Origin: JAMXLO01 sp963791495
GTDB taxonomy: Bacteria; Pseudomonadota; Alphaproteobacteria; Acetobacterales; Acetobacteraceae
DNA: 64,000 bases
Direction: 5' to 3'
NCBI GenBank assembly: GCA_963791495.1
Contig: CAWBST010000020.1
Span: 124,001-188,000 of the forward strand
The notes below the pieces were generated by a model. That model was given only the letters and a program-made list of their open reading frames with translations, had not been told where the DNA came from and did no database searches. A program made the translations under genes and the position numbers. Shown here piece after piece: positions 1-9,165 of this stretch; positions within the stretch are counted from its first letter, which is position 1, and the number at the start of each line of letters is the position of its first letter.

Positions 1-1226
1 GCCGCCTGGTGCCCATGCGCGACGGCCCAGATGATGTTCTTCGGACCGAACGCCGAGTCACCGCCGAAGAATATCTTCGGATGCGTCGAACCCATCGTCA
101 CTTCATCGACGACTGGCATGTCCCACTGATCGAACTCGATGCCGATATCGCGCTCTATCCAAGGGAACGCATTTTCCTGTCCCACCGCCACCAGTACATC
201 GTCGCATTCGAAGTGCTGGTCGGGTTCGCCGGTCGGTACCAGCCTGCGGCGGCCGCGCTCGTCGCGCTCGGCCTTCACCTTCTCGAACATCACGCCGGTC
301 AGCTTGCCGTCCTTGTGGGTGAACTCCTTCGGCACCAGCATGTTGAGGATCGGGATGTCCTCACGCATGGCGTCGTCCTTTTCCCAGGGCGACGCCTTCA
401 TCTCCTCGAAGCCGGAACGCACGATCACCTTCACGTCCTCGCCACCCAGACGGCGCGACGACCGGCAGCAGTCCATCGCCGTGTTGCCGCCGCCGAGCAC
501 GATCACGCGCTTGCCGATCTTGTCGATGTGGCCGAACGACACAGAGGACAGCCAGTCGATGCCGATATGGATGTTCGCCGCGGCCTCGTGACGGCCGGGG
601 ATCGGCAGGTCGCGCCCGCGCGGCGCGCCGCAGCCGACGAAGATCGCGTCGTAGTCGTCTTCCAGCAGCGCCTTCAGGCTGTCGACGCGCTGACCGAGCC
701 GCATCTCCATGCCGAGGCCGGTGATGTAGGCGACCTCCTCGTCGATGATCTCCTCGGGCAGACGGAATTTTGGGATCTGGCTGCGGATCATGCCGCCGGA
801 GCGAGTGTCCGAGTCGAACACCACCAGTTCATAGCCAAGCGGCGCCAGGTCGCGCGCGACGGTCAGCGAGGCAGGGCCGGCGCCGATCAACGCGATTCGC
901 TTTCCGTTGGAGCGTTCGGCGGGGCGCGGCAGACGGTGGCGGATGTCGCCCTTGTAGTCTGCTGCGACGCGCTTCAGGCGGCAGATGGCGACCGGCTCTT
1001 CCTCCACACGGCCGCGACGGCAGGCGGGTTCGCAGGGTCGGTCGCAGGTGCGGCCAAGAATGCCGGGGAATACATTGGACTGCCAGTTGATCATGAACGC
1101 ATCGGCGTAGCGGCCAGCGGCGATCAACCGGATGTACTCGGGGACGGGCGTATGGGCTGGGCACGCCCATTGGCAATCGACCACTTTGTGGAAGTAGTCG
1201 GGGTTACCGATATCGGTAGGCTGCAA
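1..1226 (-). CDS. GltD-like NAD(P)/FAD oxidoreductase (3' end outside window)
   Basis: This looks like a glutamate-synthase small-subunit-type flavoprotein that moves electrons from NAD(P)H through FAD, with an N-terminal Fe-S domain. About 408 codons are present and the C-terminus runs off the window start. Cysteines C18, C22, C61, C65, C69 and C82 (motif CDRPCEPACR) match the GltD-type double 4Fe-4S domain. A first dinucleotide-binding loop IALIGAGPAS lies near residue 112 and a second loop VIVLGGGNTAMD further on. The start is taken as TTG because GGGAGAGGAG sits 7 bases upstream and no ATG lies in frame nearby. No large glutamate synthase subunit is visible, so its partner enzyme is unknown; GltD-like proteins also serve other dehydrogenases. 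Confidence 0.85.
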   Translation of the reverse strand, partial: MQPTDIGNPDYFHKVVDCQWACPAHTPVPEYIRLIAAGRYADAFMINWQSNVFPGILGRTCDRPCEPACRRGRVEEEPVAICRLKRVAADYKGDIRHRLPRPAERSNGKRIALIGAGPASLTVARDLAPLGYELVVFDSDTRSGGMIRSQIPKFRLPEEIIDEEVAYITGLGMEMRLGQRVDSLKALLEDDYDAIFVGCGAPRGRDLPIPGRHEAAANIHIGIDWLSSVSFGHIDKIGKRVIVLGGGNTAMDCCRSSRRLGGEDVKVIVRSGFEEMKASPWEKDDAMREDIPILNMLVPKEFTHKDGKLTGVMFEKVKAERDERGRRRLVPTGEPDQHFECDDVLVAVGQENAFPWIERDIGIEFDQWDMPVVDEVTMGSTHPKIFFGGDSAFGPKNIIWAVAHGHQA

Positions 1227-1345
1227 GTCGGACTCCTCTCCCTCGGCCCGATGCCATGGGCGCGGTGGCTTCTGAGACCCCGCGCGTCCCACGTCAACCA
1301 TTCTAGCGGCAGGGCTGCCAGCAAACAAATGGGCATGCGGGGCAT

Positions 1346-1816
1346 TCAGTCCAGTGCCAGCAACGCCTCGGCTGCGGCGGAAAGCGAAGTGCCGGCGAAT
1401 GGGTTGATCACGCGCACGCCAGCCAACGTGCTGTCGTCGGCAAAGTCTTCTGTGAGGATGGCGGTGCACCCGGCTTCTGCCGCGGTGATCACAAGAAGTG
1501 CGTCCCAGTAGGAAGCGCGGCCCGAGACAGCCGTAGCAAGGGCGGTCCGAACGGAGCTAACGGACGCCGCAGCAGTCGGGAACAAGTCGGTCATTGATTC
1601 GGCAACCGCTGCCGCTTCGGCGGAGTCCATCAGGCCCTTGCGCGTCGCCACCGCGAAGAACTCCGACACTGACTGCAAGGTCAGGCAGCATGGACCGGGG
1701 GCTGCGCGGCTCATGATCTGTTTGGCGAGCTCGTGGCGCGGCCCAGCCGTTCGGTCGATGCTGTATACCAGGATGTTCGTATCAAGGGTGTAGATGTCAG
1801 CGCTCGTGCAGCGCAT
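1346..1816 (-). CDS. VapC-like PIN-domain toxin
   Basis: Probable PIN-domain ribonuclease toxin, 156 aa, of the type II VapC class, which cleaves RNA in a Mg-dependent way. The PIN acidic residues are recognisable: D12 in YTLDTN, E52 in SVSEFF, D105 in SYWDALL and E123/D124 in ILTEDF. The gene overlaps the 3' end of the upstream antitoxin by 20 bases, which fits translational coupling. The first codons (MRCTSAD) lie before the usual PIN start, so the true start may be slightly downstream. The family is clear; the specific RNA target cannot be told. Confidence 0.85.
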   Translation of the reverse strand: MRCTSADIYTLDTNILVYSIDRTAGPRHELAKQIMSRAAPGPCCLTLQSVSEFFAVATRKGLMDSAEAAAVAESMTDLFPTAAASVSSVRTALATAVSGRASYWDALLVITAAEAGCTAILTEDFADDSTLAGVRVINPFAGTSLSAAAEALLALD

Positions 1817-2045
1817 CGCGGTCGAGCGGTCCCGCGCCGATATCCCAGCCCTTTTCCATGGCTGCTTTCATCCGCTCCCACGCAGCTTGCTGTGTGGGCG
1901 TCAGCACGCGGCGCTTGTTCACCGGCGAGAGACGCGCCACTGGGGTGCCGTTCCGGGTGATCACGAACTCTTCGCCGCCCTCCACCTCGCGGATGCAGCG
2001 AGCGAAGGACTGGTTGGCCTCGCGCAGGGTGACGGTCTTGGTCAT
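1797..2045 (-). CDS. Phd/YefM-family antitoxin
   Basis: Small antitoxin partner of the PIN toxin, 82 aa from the chosen ATG (an alternative in-frame ATG lies 9 bases upstream). The N-terminus TKTVTLREANQSFARCIREV and the following GEEFVITRNGTPVARLSPV are the typical Phd/YefM DNA-binding fold. The C-terminal half is charged and rich in Arg/Glu, as expected for the toxin-neutralising tail. Antitoxin first and toxin second with overlap is the standard order. Such antitoxins usually repress their own promoter; I did not identify an operator. Confidence 0.82.
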   Translation of the reverse strand: MTKTVTLREANQSFARCIREVEGGEEFVITRNGTPVARLSPVNKRRVLTPTQQAAWERMKAAMEKGWDIGAGPLDRDALHER

Positions 2046-2087
2046 GCGCTGCATGTAGCGCGTTCCGTGCTACATCGCAAGCGGGCT

Positions 2088-3696
2088 TCAGGGCCGCATG
2101 GTGAACGCGGACGGCCCTGGCGTCCGCAGTGGCGCCGCCATGTTAGCGAACTCGCACAGCAGCCGCCGTGTCTCGCGCGGGTCGATCACCTCCTCCACCC
2201 AGAACGGCTCCGCCGTCCGGAACGGTGAGCGCAGCCGGTTCAGCCGCGCCTCGATCTCGTCCATCTTGGCCTGGGGGTCGGGCGAGGCGTCGATCTCGGC
2301 GCGGTAGGCCGCCTCGATGCCGCCCTCCAGCGGCAGCGATCCCCAGCTTGCCGATGGCCAGGCATAGCGCACGCAGAGGTGGCTGACCGGTTGGTGCCCC
2401 AGGCCGCCGACGCCGTAGCAGTTGCGCACGACGATGCTGCACCACGGCACGGTGGTCTGGTTGATCGCTGACAACGCGCGCACGCCCCACCGGATCACCG
2501 CGCTGCTCTCGGCGGCGAGGCCTACCTGGAAGCCGGGGCAGTCCACCAGGTGCACGATCGGCAGGTGGAAGGTCTGCGCCATGTCGACGAAGCGGATGAT
2601 CTTGTTGCAGGCGTCCGCGGTCCAGGCACCGCCGTGGAACAGCGGATCTCCGGCCATCAGCGCGACCGGCCAGCCGTCCAGGCGGCAGAACCCGGTGATG
2701 ATCGGCCGGCCGAACAACTGGCCCATCTCGAAGAAGCTGCCTTTGTCGACCAGCGCCTCGATGATGCGGCGCATGTGGTAGGCCTGCTTCTTCTGGCGCG
2801 GGATGGCCGCGATCAGGAATTCTTCCCGTCGCTCCGGATCGTCCCAGGTGCGCACCCGCGGCGGCACGTCCCAAATGGAACTCGGCAGATAGGAGAGGAA
2901 CCGGCGTGTTGCCTCGAACGCCTCGCTCTCGGTATCCACCGCGTGATCGACCGCACCGCAGGCGAGCTGCACCTCCCAGCCGCCGAGTTCCTGCTTGCTG
3001 CGCGGCTCGCCCAGACCGCTCGACCACCGGCGGGCCGGCGACGAACACGGCGGACATGTCCTTCACCATTACCGAATAATGGCTGGCGGCCAGCCGCGCT
3101 GCGCCGAGGCCGGCCACCGATCCAAGGCCCAGCGCAACGACGGGCACTTGGCCCATGTTGTTGGCGACAAGGTCGAACGATGTGGTCTCTGACAGCCCGC
3201 CTGGCAGGTTGGCGCGTCCGGTGGTCTCGATCGTCTTGACCGAGCCGCCGCCGCCTGAGCCCTCGATCAGCCGGATGATCGGCATGCGGAACTCCGCCGC
3301 GATCTGCTCCGACATCTTCGGCTTGCCCTTGATCGAAGCATCAGCCGAGCCGCCGCGCAGCGTGAAGTCGTCGCCGGCGATCACCACCGGGCGGCCATCC
3401 ACCGTGCCGCGGCCGAACACGCAGTTGGCTGGTGTGAAGGCGGTGATCTGCCGGCTGTCCGCATCGTAGGTGGCCTTGCCGGCGATCGCGCCAATCTCGT
3501 GGAAGCTGCCGGCGTCCAGCATGCGGTCGATGCGCTCACGGACGGTCAGCCGGCCGCCCTGGTGCTGACGCGCGACCCTGTCGGCACCACCCAGTTCCTT
3601 TGCCAGCGCAATGCGCGCGCGCAGTTCGGCGAGTTCGGGCTCCCAGCCGGTCGGCATGGTCTGCTGTGGGCGTGGCAAGATTGAATCGTCGGGCAT
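2088..3696 (-). pseudogene. Biotin-dependent acyl-CoA carboxyltransferase (beta) subunit, frameshifted
   Basis: Carboxyltransferase subunit of the propionyl-/methylcrotonyl-CoA carboxylase beta family (crotonase-fold), which moves CO2 from biotin to an acyl-CoA. The first 230 or so residues read in one frame (FTPANCVFGRGTVDGRPVVIAGDDF, GGGGSVKTIETTGRANLPGG, SAVFVAGPPVVER) and the rest in another (KQELGGWEVQLACGAVDHAVDTE, IGGFEF-type C-terminal region to FTMRP). Removing one base at position 3015 (a T in the coding strand, between GAGCGG and CTGGGCGAG) restores one continuous gene of about 535 codons. It is therefore either a very recent pseudogene or a sequencing error. No biotin carboxylase alpha subunit is adjacent in the window. 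Confidence 0.85.
3015..3015 (-). other. Single-base frameshift site in carboxyltransferase gene
   Basis: The coding strand reads GAGCGG-T-CTGGGCGAGCCG. Dropping the T restores the family-typical ...PPVVERLGEP-SKQELGG reading frame across the junction. No slippery heptamer or stem-loop typical of programmed frameshifting is apparent. Confidence 0.7.
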
Positions 3697-3721
3697 CGAT
3701 CGCGTGTCCTGGGTTTCGGCG

Positions 3722-4066
3722 TCAGCTCGTCGGTGGGCCGCAGCGGTGCCAGACCTGCACCGGCCCGTCCGACGAATAGGATGGTCCGGTTCCGATGCGC
3801 AAATGCACCGTGTCCTCGTTCATCAGCATCATGGAAACGGTCTGTCCGGCGCCGGGATCGGTCGGTGGTACCACGTAGGTGAAGTAGTGGCGCGAATAGT
3901 CGCCCTGGATGCTGCTGCCCGCGGGCGTGACGACGGCAGGACCCTGGATCGAAATGCGCTCGCCGTCGGTGAAGCACCAGTGGCCGTCGATCACGTCAGC
4001 CCAGGCCGGCACCGCGCCCGCGATGATCAGAGCACAGCTCATCCCTGCCAATCGGCAGCGTGGCAT
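3722..4066 (-). CDS. Small secreted protein of unknown function
   Basis: A 114-aa protein that I do not recognise. The N-terminus (MPRCRLAGMSCALIIAGAVPAWADV) is a clear Sec signal peptide with an AWA-D cleavage site, so it should be periplasmic. The mature part is about 90 aa, with two cysteines (GHWCFTDGE near the start and WHRCGPP near the end) that could form a disulphide. The start is supported by AAAGGATCGCCG directly upstream. It lies 25 bases downstream of the carboxyltransferase start side and is divergent from the PEP carboxylase-like gene; a perfect 14-bp palindrome CCTTTCCGGAAAGG (4074-4087) covers its ribosome-binding region. Confidence 0.7.
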   Translation of the reverse strand: MPRCRLAGMSCALIIAGAVPAWADVIDGHWCFTDGERISIQGPAVVTPAGSSIQGDYSRHYFTYVVPPTDPGAGQTVSMMLMNEDTVHLRIGTGPSYSSDGPVQVWHRCGPPTS

Positions 4067-4128
4067 CGGCGATCCTTTCCGGAAAGGAAGGCAGGCTCGG
4101 ACGCTATGGCACGTTGGCTGGGTCCGCA

Positions 4129-6975
4129 ATGCATCCACCGCTTGCTGCATTGCACAAACCGCCGCAGAATGCCGCGGTGCCGGACGCTCCATTCGATCGG
4201 ACAGGGCCACTTGCCCAGGAACTCCTGGAGCTGACAGCGCGCATCACCGCGCGCGCCGATGAGGATCCGTTCGGCAATCCCGTCCTGCTGGTTGCGTTGG
4301 CGATCAGCCGCCGTATCGAGGCGGGCACACTGGACGATGCTGCGATCGGGGCTCTGATCGGGTATCTGCGCGACGCCGCTTTCGCTGATCGTGCGCGGCG
4401 TATCGCGGACTATGTCGGCGGCACCGATGTCGCTGTGCACACCGCGGTCCTGAAGGAGCTGGCGCAACGCCTGCTGCGCCCCGATCCGAATGACAGCCCG
4501 GTGCGCTGGGCGGAGTACCGCGCCCTGGTGGAACGGACGCGCTTCGCGGCGGTGTTCACAGCACATCCGACATTCGCAATTCCGGCTTCGGTTGCACAGG
4601 CGTTGGCAGAGACGGCAAGCGGGCGGTTGACTGCGGCTGCGGGATCGCATCGCCCTCCGCCGATCACGCTGGCCGACGAGTTTGCGCGGGCTGTTGCTGC
4701 CATCGAGCATGGCCGAGATGCGATCGACCATTTCAATGCGGCACTTCTGACTGTCGCGCGCGGTACCTGGCCGGATCGCTGGACGGAACTCGATCCCCGT
4801 CCGGTGATTCTGTCGAGCTGGGTGGGCTACGACACCGACGGCCGCACCGACATCGGCTGGTGGGACACGCTGCGGCTGCGATTGGAGATGAAGCGCCGGC
4901 AGCTTGAGCGCGTGCATACACAGGTTGCCGCGCTGCCTTCGACCGAACCGCTCACCACACGCATCGCTGCGGCACTCGATGCGGTGGGCGAGCAGCTCGA
5001 TCTCTGTCCGGACGCGCCCGAGCCATCGCGGGTCGCTGCATTCGCGCAGGCGCTGGTGGGGCGGCGCGAGGCTGCGCTGACATCGCCGCTTCCGCTGCTG
5101 CCGCTGTTCCAGCAGGTGCTTGCAGCGGCTGCCGATGACGATGCGCGACAGGCGCTTTGCGTTGCGCGGTCCGGGCTCGTGTCGCATGGGCTGGCGCTGG
5201 CTCACACGCATGTGCGGCTCAACGCGGCACAGATCCACAATGCGGTGCGCCAGCGGCTTGGCATCGCCGATGCACCGGAGGACCCGGCGCATCGGCGGGT
5301 GTTGTTCGGCGCGATGAATGCGGCGCTGGACACGGTGAAGCCTCTCGGCGTCGATTTCGGGGCGCTGCTGGCCGAGCAGGCGTCGGCGATCCGGCTGATG
5401 ATGACGATCGCGCAGATCATCAAGCACGTCGATGGATCGGTGCCGGTTCGCTTCCTGATCGCCGAGACCGAGACTGGCTATACGCTGCTCGCCGCGCTGT
5501 GGCTCGCGCGGCTGTTCGGCATAGAGCGGCATATCGAGATCAGCCCATTGTTCGAGACCGCTGGCGCACTGGAGCACGGTGCGACGGTGCTGGAAGAGGC
5601 GCTGCGGAGTCCGCATTACCGAGCGTATCTACAAACGACAGGACGGCTCGCGTTGCAATTCGGCTACTCGGATTCCGGTCGCTATGTCGGCCAGCTCGCC
5701 GCGAGCTACCTGATCGAGCGGCTGCGCCTGAAGATCGGCCAGACGCTGGCGGCGCACGGGATCTCCGGCGTCGAGGTCATCCTGTTCGACACGCACGGCG
5801 AAAGCGTCGGGCGTGGCGCGCATCCCGGGTCGCTTGCCGACCGATTGAAGTACCTGTCGCCGACAGCGTCACGGCAGGCATTGAACCGCGCGGGGCTGAG
5901 CGTGCGCGAAGAGGCGGCGTTTCAGGGTGGCGACGGCTATCTGCTGTTCGGTACGCCGGAACTGGCGCTGGCAACGATCACAGGTATCGCGCAGCAGACC
6001 TACCATCCGGCAGCGGGTCCGATCGAGGACCCGGTCTACGCCAATCCCGACTTCGCTGCTGACTTCTTCGCCACTGTACGCGCCGGCATGGAGGCGCTGG
6101 TCGATGACGAAGGCTATGCCGCGTTGCTCGGCGCATTCGGTCCAGCGCTGATTGATGTGACCGGATCGCGGCCGGCGGCGCGACAGGCCGACGGCATGGT
6201 GGGTACCGCGCGCATTCGCCATCCGCGCGAGCTGCGGGCGATCCCGAACAACGCCATCCTCCAGCAGCTCGGCTGGTGCGCGAACACGCTGCAAGGGATC
6301 GGCGCCGCCGCGGCACGGCATCCCGAACTGTTCGTCGACCTGCGGCAGAACAGCCGGCGGTTCCATCGCGCGATGGATCTGGCGACGCATGCACTCGCGC
6401 ATTCGGATACAGAAGTGCTGCGCGCGGTGATCGCGACGTTGGATCCCGGCACCTGGTTCGATCGCGCCGAGCACACGGCAACACGTGCCGGACGCGAGGC
6501 ACTGATCGGCGTGGCGCGCGCGCTCGAACGGCTGGGCATCTGGGCGGCGGCGCAGTCGATGTTCCGGCGCGTGCACGCCGATCATCTGGCATTGCGCGAG
6601 ATCTGGCCGGATGCGCCGCGCATGGCGACCCGTGAGGTGCTGCTGCACGCACTGCGGCTCGCGCTGATCCACCGTATCTGGCTGCTGTCTACCGGGATCG
6701 CGGATTTCTCTCCACGGCATGGCGTGACGCGGCAGGTGCTGGAGGCAGCGATACTGCGGCTGGAGATCGAGCCGGCGCTCGAGGTGCTGGCGCAGATCTT
6801 TCCTGCCGCGCCCGACCGGTCAGAGGAGTTCGACTATGCGGAGCCGGTGGCGCCGCGTGGCGTGACTGCCTATGCGCGGGAGCATGAAGAGATCTTCGCG
6901 CCGATGCGCTCGCTGTTCGGCCTGGTGCGGGAGATCGCCACCATCGTCACGCACGAGGTGGGGGCGTTCGGGTAG
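4129..6975 (+). CDS. Phosphoenolpyruvate carboxylase-like protein, divergent active site
   Basis: Full-length PEP carboxylase fold (948 aa from the chosen ATG, typical 880-950). PEPC makes oxaloacetate from PEP and bicarbonate. Conserved features are FTAHPTF with the catalytic His (residue 146) and the QFGYSDSGRYVG segment matching YSDSAKDAG. However, the glycine loop that is normally FHGRGGSIGRGG reads FDTHGESVGRGA, so the essential HGRGG Arg is His, and the C-terminus ends EVGAFG rather than the usual QNTG-type tail. The enzyme may therefore have altered or no PEPC activity. The start is uncertain: no strong ribosome site precedes ATG 4129, and an upstream ATG at 4060 would overlap the divergent gene. 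Confidence 0.8.
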   Translation: MHPPLAALHKPPQNAAVPDAPFDRTGPLAQELLELTARITARADEDPFGNPVLLVALAISRRIEAGTLDDAAIGALIGYLRDAAFADRARRIADYVGGTDVAVHTAVLKELAQRLLRPDPNDSPVRWAEYRALVERTRFAAVFTAHPTFAIPASVAQALAETASGRLTAAAGSHRPPPITLADEFARAVAAIEHGRDAIDHFNAALLTVARGTWPDRWTELDPRPVILSSWVGYDTDGRTDIGWWDTLRLRLEMKRRQLERVHTQVAALPSTEPLTTRIAAALDAVGEQLDLCPDAPEPSRVAAFAQALVGRREAALTSPLPLLPLFQQVLAAAADDDARQALCVARSGLVSHGLALAHTHVRLNAAQIHNAVRQRLGIADAPEDPAHRRVLFGAMNAALDTVKPLGVDFGALLAEQASAIRLMMTIAQIIKHVDGSVPVRFLIAETETGYTLLAALWLARLFGIERHIEISPLFETAGALEHGATVLEEALRSPHYRAYLQTTGRLALQFGYSDSGRYVGQLAASYLIERLRLKIGQTLAAHGISGVEVILFDTHGESVGRGAHPGSLADRLKYLSPTASRQALNRAGLSVREEAAFQGGDGYLLFGTPELALATITGIAQQTYHPAAGPIEDPVYANPDFAADFFATVRAGMEALVDDEGYAALLGAFGPALIDVTGSRPAARQADGMVGTARIRHPRELRAIPNNAILQQLGWCANTLQGIGAAAARHPELFVDLRQNSRRFHRAMDLATHALAHSDTEVLRAVIATLDPGTWFDRAEHTATRAGREALIGVARALERLGIWAAAQSMFRRVHADHLALREIWPDAPRMATREVLLHALRLALIHRIWLLSTGIADFSPRHGVTRQVLEAAILRLEIEPALEVLAQIFPAAPDRSEEFDYAEPVAPRGVTAYAREHEEIFAPMRSLFGLVREIATIVTHEVGAFG

Positions 6976-6980
6976 CACTG

Positions 6981-7055
6981 TCATTGCTAGGAACGCAGTG
7001 ACGACGCAATCTCGATGGGGATTGCTTCCCCTCGCTTTCGCGAGGGTCGCAATGA
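6981..7055. repeat. REP-like palindromic repeat (type with TCATTGC ends)
   Basis: A 75-bp split palindrome: terminal TCATTGC/GCAATGA inverted ends, an inner GCAAT...ATTGC pair, and a hairpin CCTCGCTTTCGCGAGG. This is the layout of dispersed extragenic palindromes common in alphaproteobacteria. It fills nearly all of the space between the PEPC-like gene and the GMC oxidoreductase and could act as a transcript-end structure. Confidence 0.75.
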
Positions 7056-7073
7056 CCGGGGAGGAAACGTCAC

Positions 7074-8690
7074 ATGCAGGCTGACTACGTCATCGTCGGG
7101 GCCGGCTCGGCTGGCTGTGTTCTCGCCAATCGGCTGACGGAAGATCCCGGCAACCGCGTCGTGCTGATCGAGGCGGGCGGGCGCGACTGGAATCCTCTGA
7201 TCCACATTCCTGCCGGCTATATGAAGCTGCTGGAGCATCCGACGTTGACCTGGGGCTTCAAGGCCGAGGCCGATCCGGGCACCAACGGCCGTGCGATCAA
7301 CTATCCCCGCGGTCGCGTACTCGGCGGGTCGAGCTCGATCAACGGCATGATCTATGTCCGTGGCCAGCCTGAGGATTTCGACCACTGGGGCCAGCTCGGC
7401 AATCGCGGCTGGACCTGGGATGACGTGCTGCCGTTCTTCCGCAAGGCGGAGAACTGGGAGGGCAAAGAGGACGCGGTGCACGGCAAGGGCGGCCCGCTGT
7501 TCACGTCGCATGGACGCGACAAGCCGCAGCTGTGCCGCGCGGCGGTCGAGGCCGCTCGGCAGCTTGGCTGCGAATACCGCGAGGACGTCAACGACCTGCC
7601 GCCTGGCGCGGGCGATGGGATCGGCTGGGTGCAGCAGACACGAGGCGGGCGCCGGCGGGCGAGTGCCGCGCGCAGCTATCTGCGTCCTGCGCTGAAGCGG
7701 CCGAACCTGCAGGTCATCACCGGTGCGCTGGTGCATCGCGTGCTGTTCGATGGTGCGCGTGCGGTTGGCATCGAGTATTCGCGCAACGGCAGCGTGGACC
7801 GCGTCGATGTTGCAGGCGAGGTGATCCTTGCCGCTGGCGCCATCGGTTCGCCGCACATCCTGCAATTGTCGGGTGTCGGCGATCCCGAGCATCTCGACCG
7901 CGTCGGCATCGGCGTGAAACACGATCTGCGCGGCGTCGGGCGCAACATGCAGGACCACTATCTGGCGCGGATATCGTGCTCGGTGCAGGGCGCGCCGAGT
8001 TTGAACCAGCAGTCGCGCGGGTTGGGGCTGGCGGGGCAGGTGCTGCGCTATCTGGCCACCGGCGACGGCATCCTGACCTATGCGGCGTCGCTGGTCGCGG
8101 CGTCGGTGAAGGTGCTGCCTGAGTCGGCGACGCCGGATGTGCAGTGCCTGTTCGCCCACGGCAGCTACGCGCCGGGCGTGTCGCGGCAACTGGACACGAT
8201 ACCGGGCATGACATGCGGGATGTGGCAGATGCGGCCGCTGAGCCGAGGCTATGTCGAGGCGCGCTCGCCGCGCCCCCAGGAGCAGCCAAGCATCAACCCG
8301 CGCTACTTCACCGACCAGACTGACTGTCGTGCCGCGGTTGGCGGACTGCGCTGGATCCGCAGGATGTTTGCCGCGCCTGCGCTGGCGAAATACGTTGTCG
8401 CGGAGACCGTGCCTGGGAAGGACGTGCAGAGTGATGACGAACTGCTGCACTATGTGAAGCAGACCGGCAGTACCGTGTTCCACGCGACCTGCACCTGCAA
8501 GATGGGTCGCGACCTGACGGCGGTGGTGGATGACCGGCTGCGCGTGCATGGTTTGGAACGGCTGCGTGTGATCGATGCGTCGGTGATGCCGGCGGTCACG
8601 TCCACCAACACCAATGCGCCGACGATCATGATCGCGGAAAAGGGTGCGGCGATGGTTCGCGAGGACGCGCGGATGGCAGTTTCCGCTTGA
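7074..8690 (+). CDS. GMC-family FAD oxidoreductase (choline/alcohol dehydrogenase type)
   Basis: FAD-dependent glucose-methanol-choline oxidoreductase, 538 aa, the usual length. It oxidises a primary alcohol or related substrate that cannot be named from sequence. The ADP-binding loop VIVGAGSAGCVLANRL starts at residue 5, GMC signature 1 is GRVLGGSSSINGMIYVRG, signature 2 is the GAIGSPHILQLSGVG segment, and the catalytic His is in VFHATCTCKMG with the Asn in STNTNAPTIMIAEKGA. GGGGAGGAAA precedes the ATG at good spacing. Fragments of a second copy lie at 26.7 and 39.7 kb. It probably runs monocistronically, since a REP-like repeat precedes it and a convergent fragment follows immediately. Confidence 0.93.
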   Translation: MQADYVIVGAGSAGCVLANRLTEDPGNRVVLIEAGGRDWNPLIHIPAGYMKLLEHPTLTWGFKAEADPGTNGRAINYPRGRVLGGSSSINGMIYVRGQPEDFDHWGQLGNRGWTWDDVLPFFRKAENWEGKEDAVHGKGGPLFTSHGRDKPQLCRAAVEAARQLGCEYREDVNDLPPGAGDGIGWVQQTRGGRRRASAARSYLRPALKRPNLQVITGALVHRVLFDGARAVGIEYSRNGSVDRVDVAGEVILAAGAIGSPHILQLSGVGDPEHLDRVGIGVKHDLRGVGRNMQDHYLARISCSVQGAPSLNQQSRGLGLAGQVLRYLATGDGILTYAASLVAASVKVLPESATPDVQCLFAHGSYAPGVSRQLDTIPGMTCGMWQMRPLSRGYVEARSPRPQEQPSINPRYFTDQTDCRAAVGGLRWIRRMFAAPALAKYVVAETVPGKDVQSDDELLHYVKQTGSTVFHATCTCKMGRDLTAVVDDRLRVHGLERLRVIDASVMPAVTSTNTNAPTIMIAEKGAAMVREDARMAVSA

Positions 8691-8870
8691 TCAGGCCCGC
8701 CGCCACAACCCGAAGTCCAGGCCATACTGGCGTGGATCGCGGCCGTTGATCCAGCGAAAGACCTGTTGCTCTGCCGCGGCGTACGCACCGTGATCGGCCT
8801 CCCAAATAGCCAACCTATCAGGAATCACCGATTGGCTGACTCGGGAAACCCGCAATCTGCCAAAGTAGCG
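8691..8870 (-). pseudogene. Convergent 3' gene remnant, family not recognised
   Basis: Reading the minus strand from the stop at 8873 gives 59 codons to a TGA that abuts the GMC stop codon. The peptide (…VIPDRLAIWEADHGAYAAAE, QQVFRWINGRDPRQYGLDFG, LWRRA) looks like genuine protein, with balanced composition and no low-complexity shadow character, but has no ATG and only a possible GTG. I read it as the C-terminal end of a lost gene. No function can be assigned. Confidence 0.4.
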
Positions 8871-9165
8871 TTAGAATTATAGCGAAGGTATCGGCAACAC
8901 CTTTGTCTAATTGGCCATCGCCAATCGAATGTCCATTTGTCGTCGGAAGCGACCGAAGCGACGATCGGCAATAAGACGACAAGATTGACAGCGTCAGCGA
9001 GCCACGTGCGATGAACGCGCCTCGGACGGCGAGTCCGAACTTTGCCGACTTATTCGGTTACCCTTTTTGACCAACAATAACGAGTGTGGATTTGTAGTCA
9101 TGTATTATTGCTGATTTTTCTTGACAGGCGACCCTATCCCAGCACGTGGTGTCGAAGGCCGCCTT
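8871..9165. other. Intergenic region, AT-richer than surroundings
   Basis: About 295 bases between the remnant above and the 3' end of the ROK kinase gene. It is clearly richer in A/T than neighbouring DNA, especially 9050-9120. I see no gene, tRNA or convincing hairpin. Confidence 0.5.

Noticed and set aside
9..1511. 500-codon plus-strand open frame over the GltD-like gene
   Set aside because: High-GC antisense shadow; the minus strand carries clear Fe-S and FAD motifs.
4074..4087. 14-bp palindrome CCTTTCCGGAAAGG as an operator
   Set aside because: Single copy over a ribosome site; no second site or known regulator match.
4039..5616. 525-codon minus-strand open frame
   Set aside because: Antisense to the PEPC-like gene; very Arg/Gln-rich with no domain.
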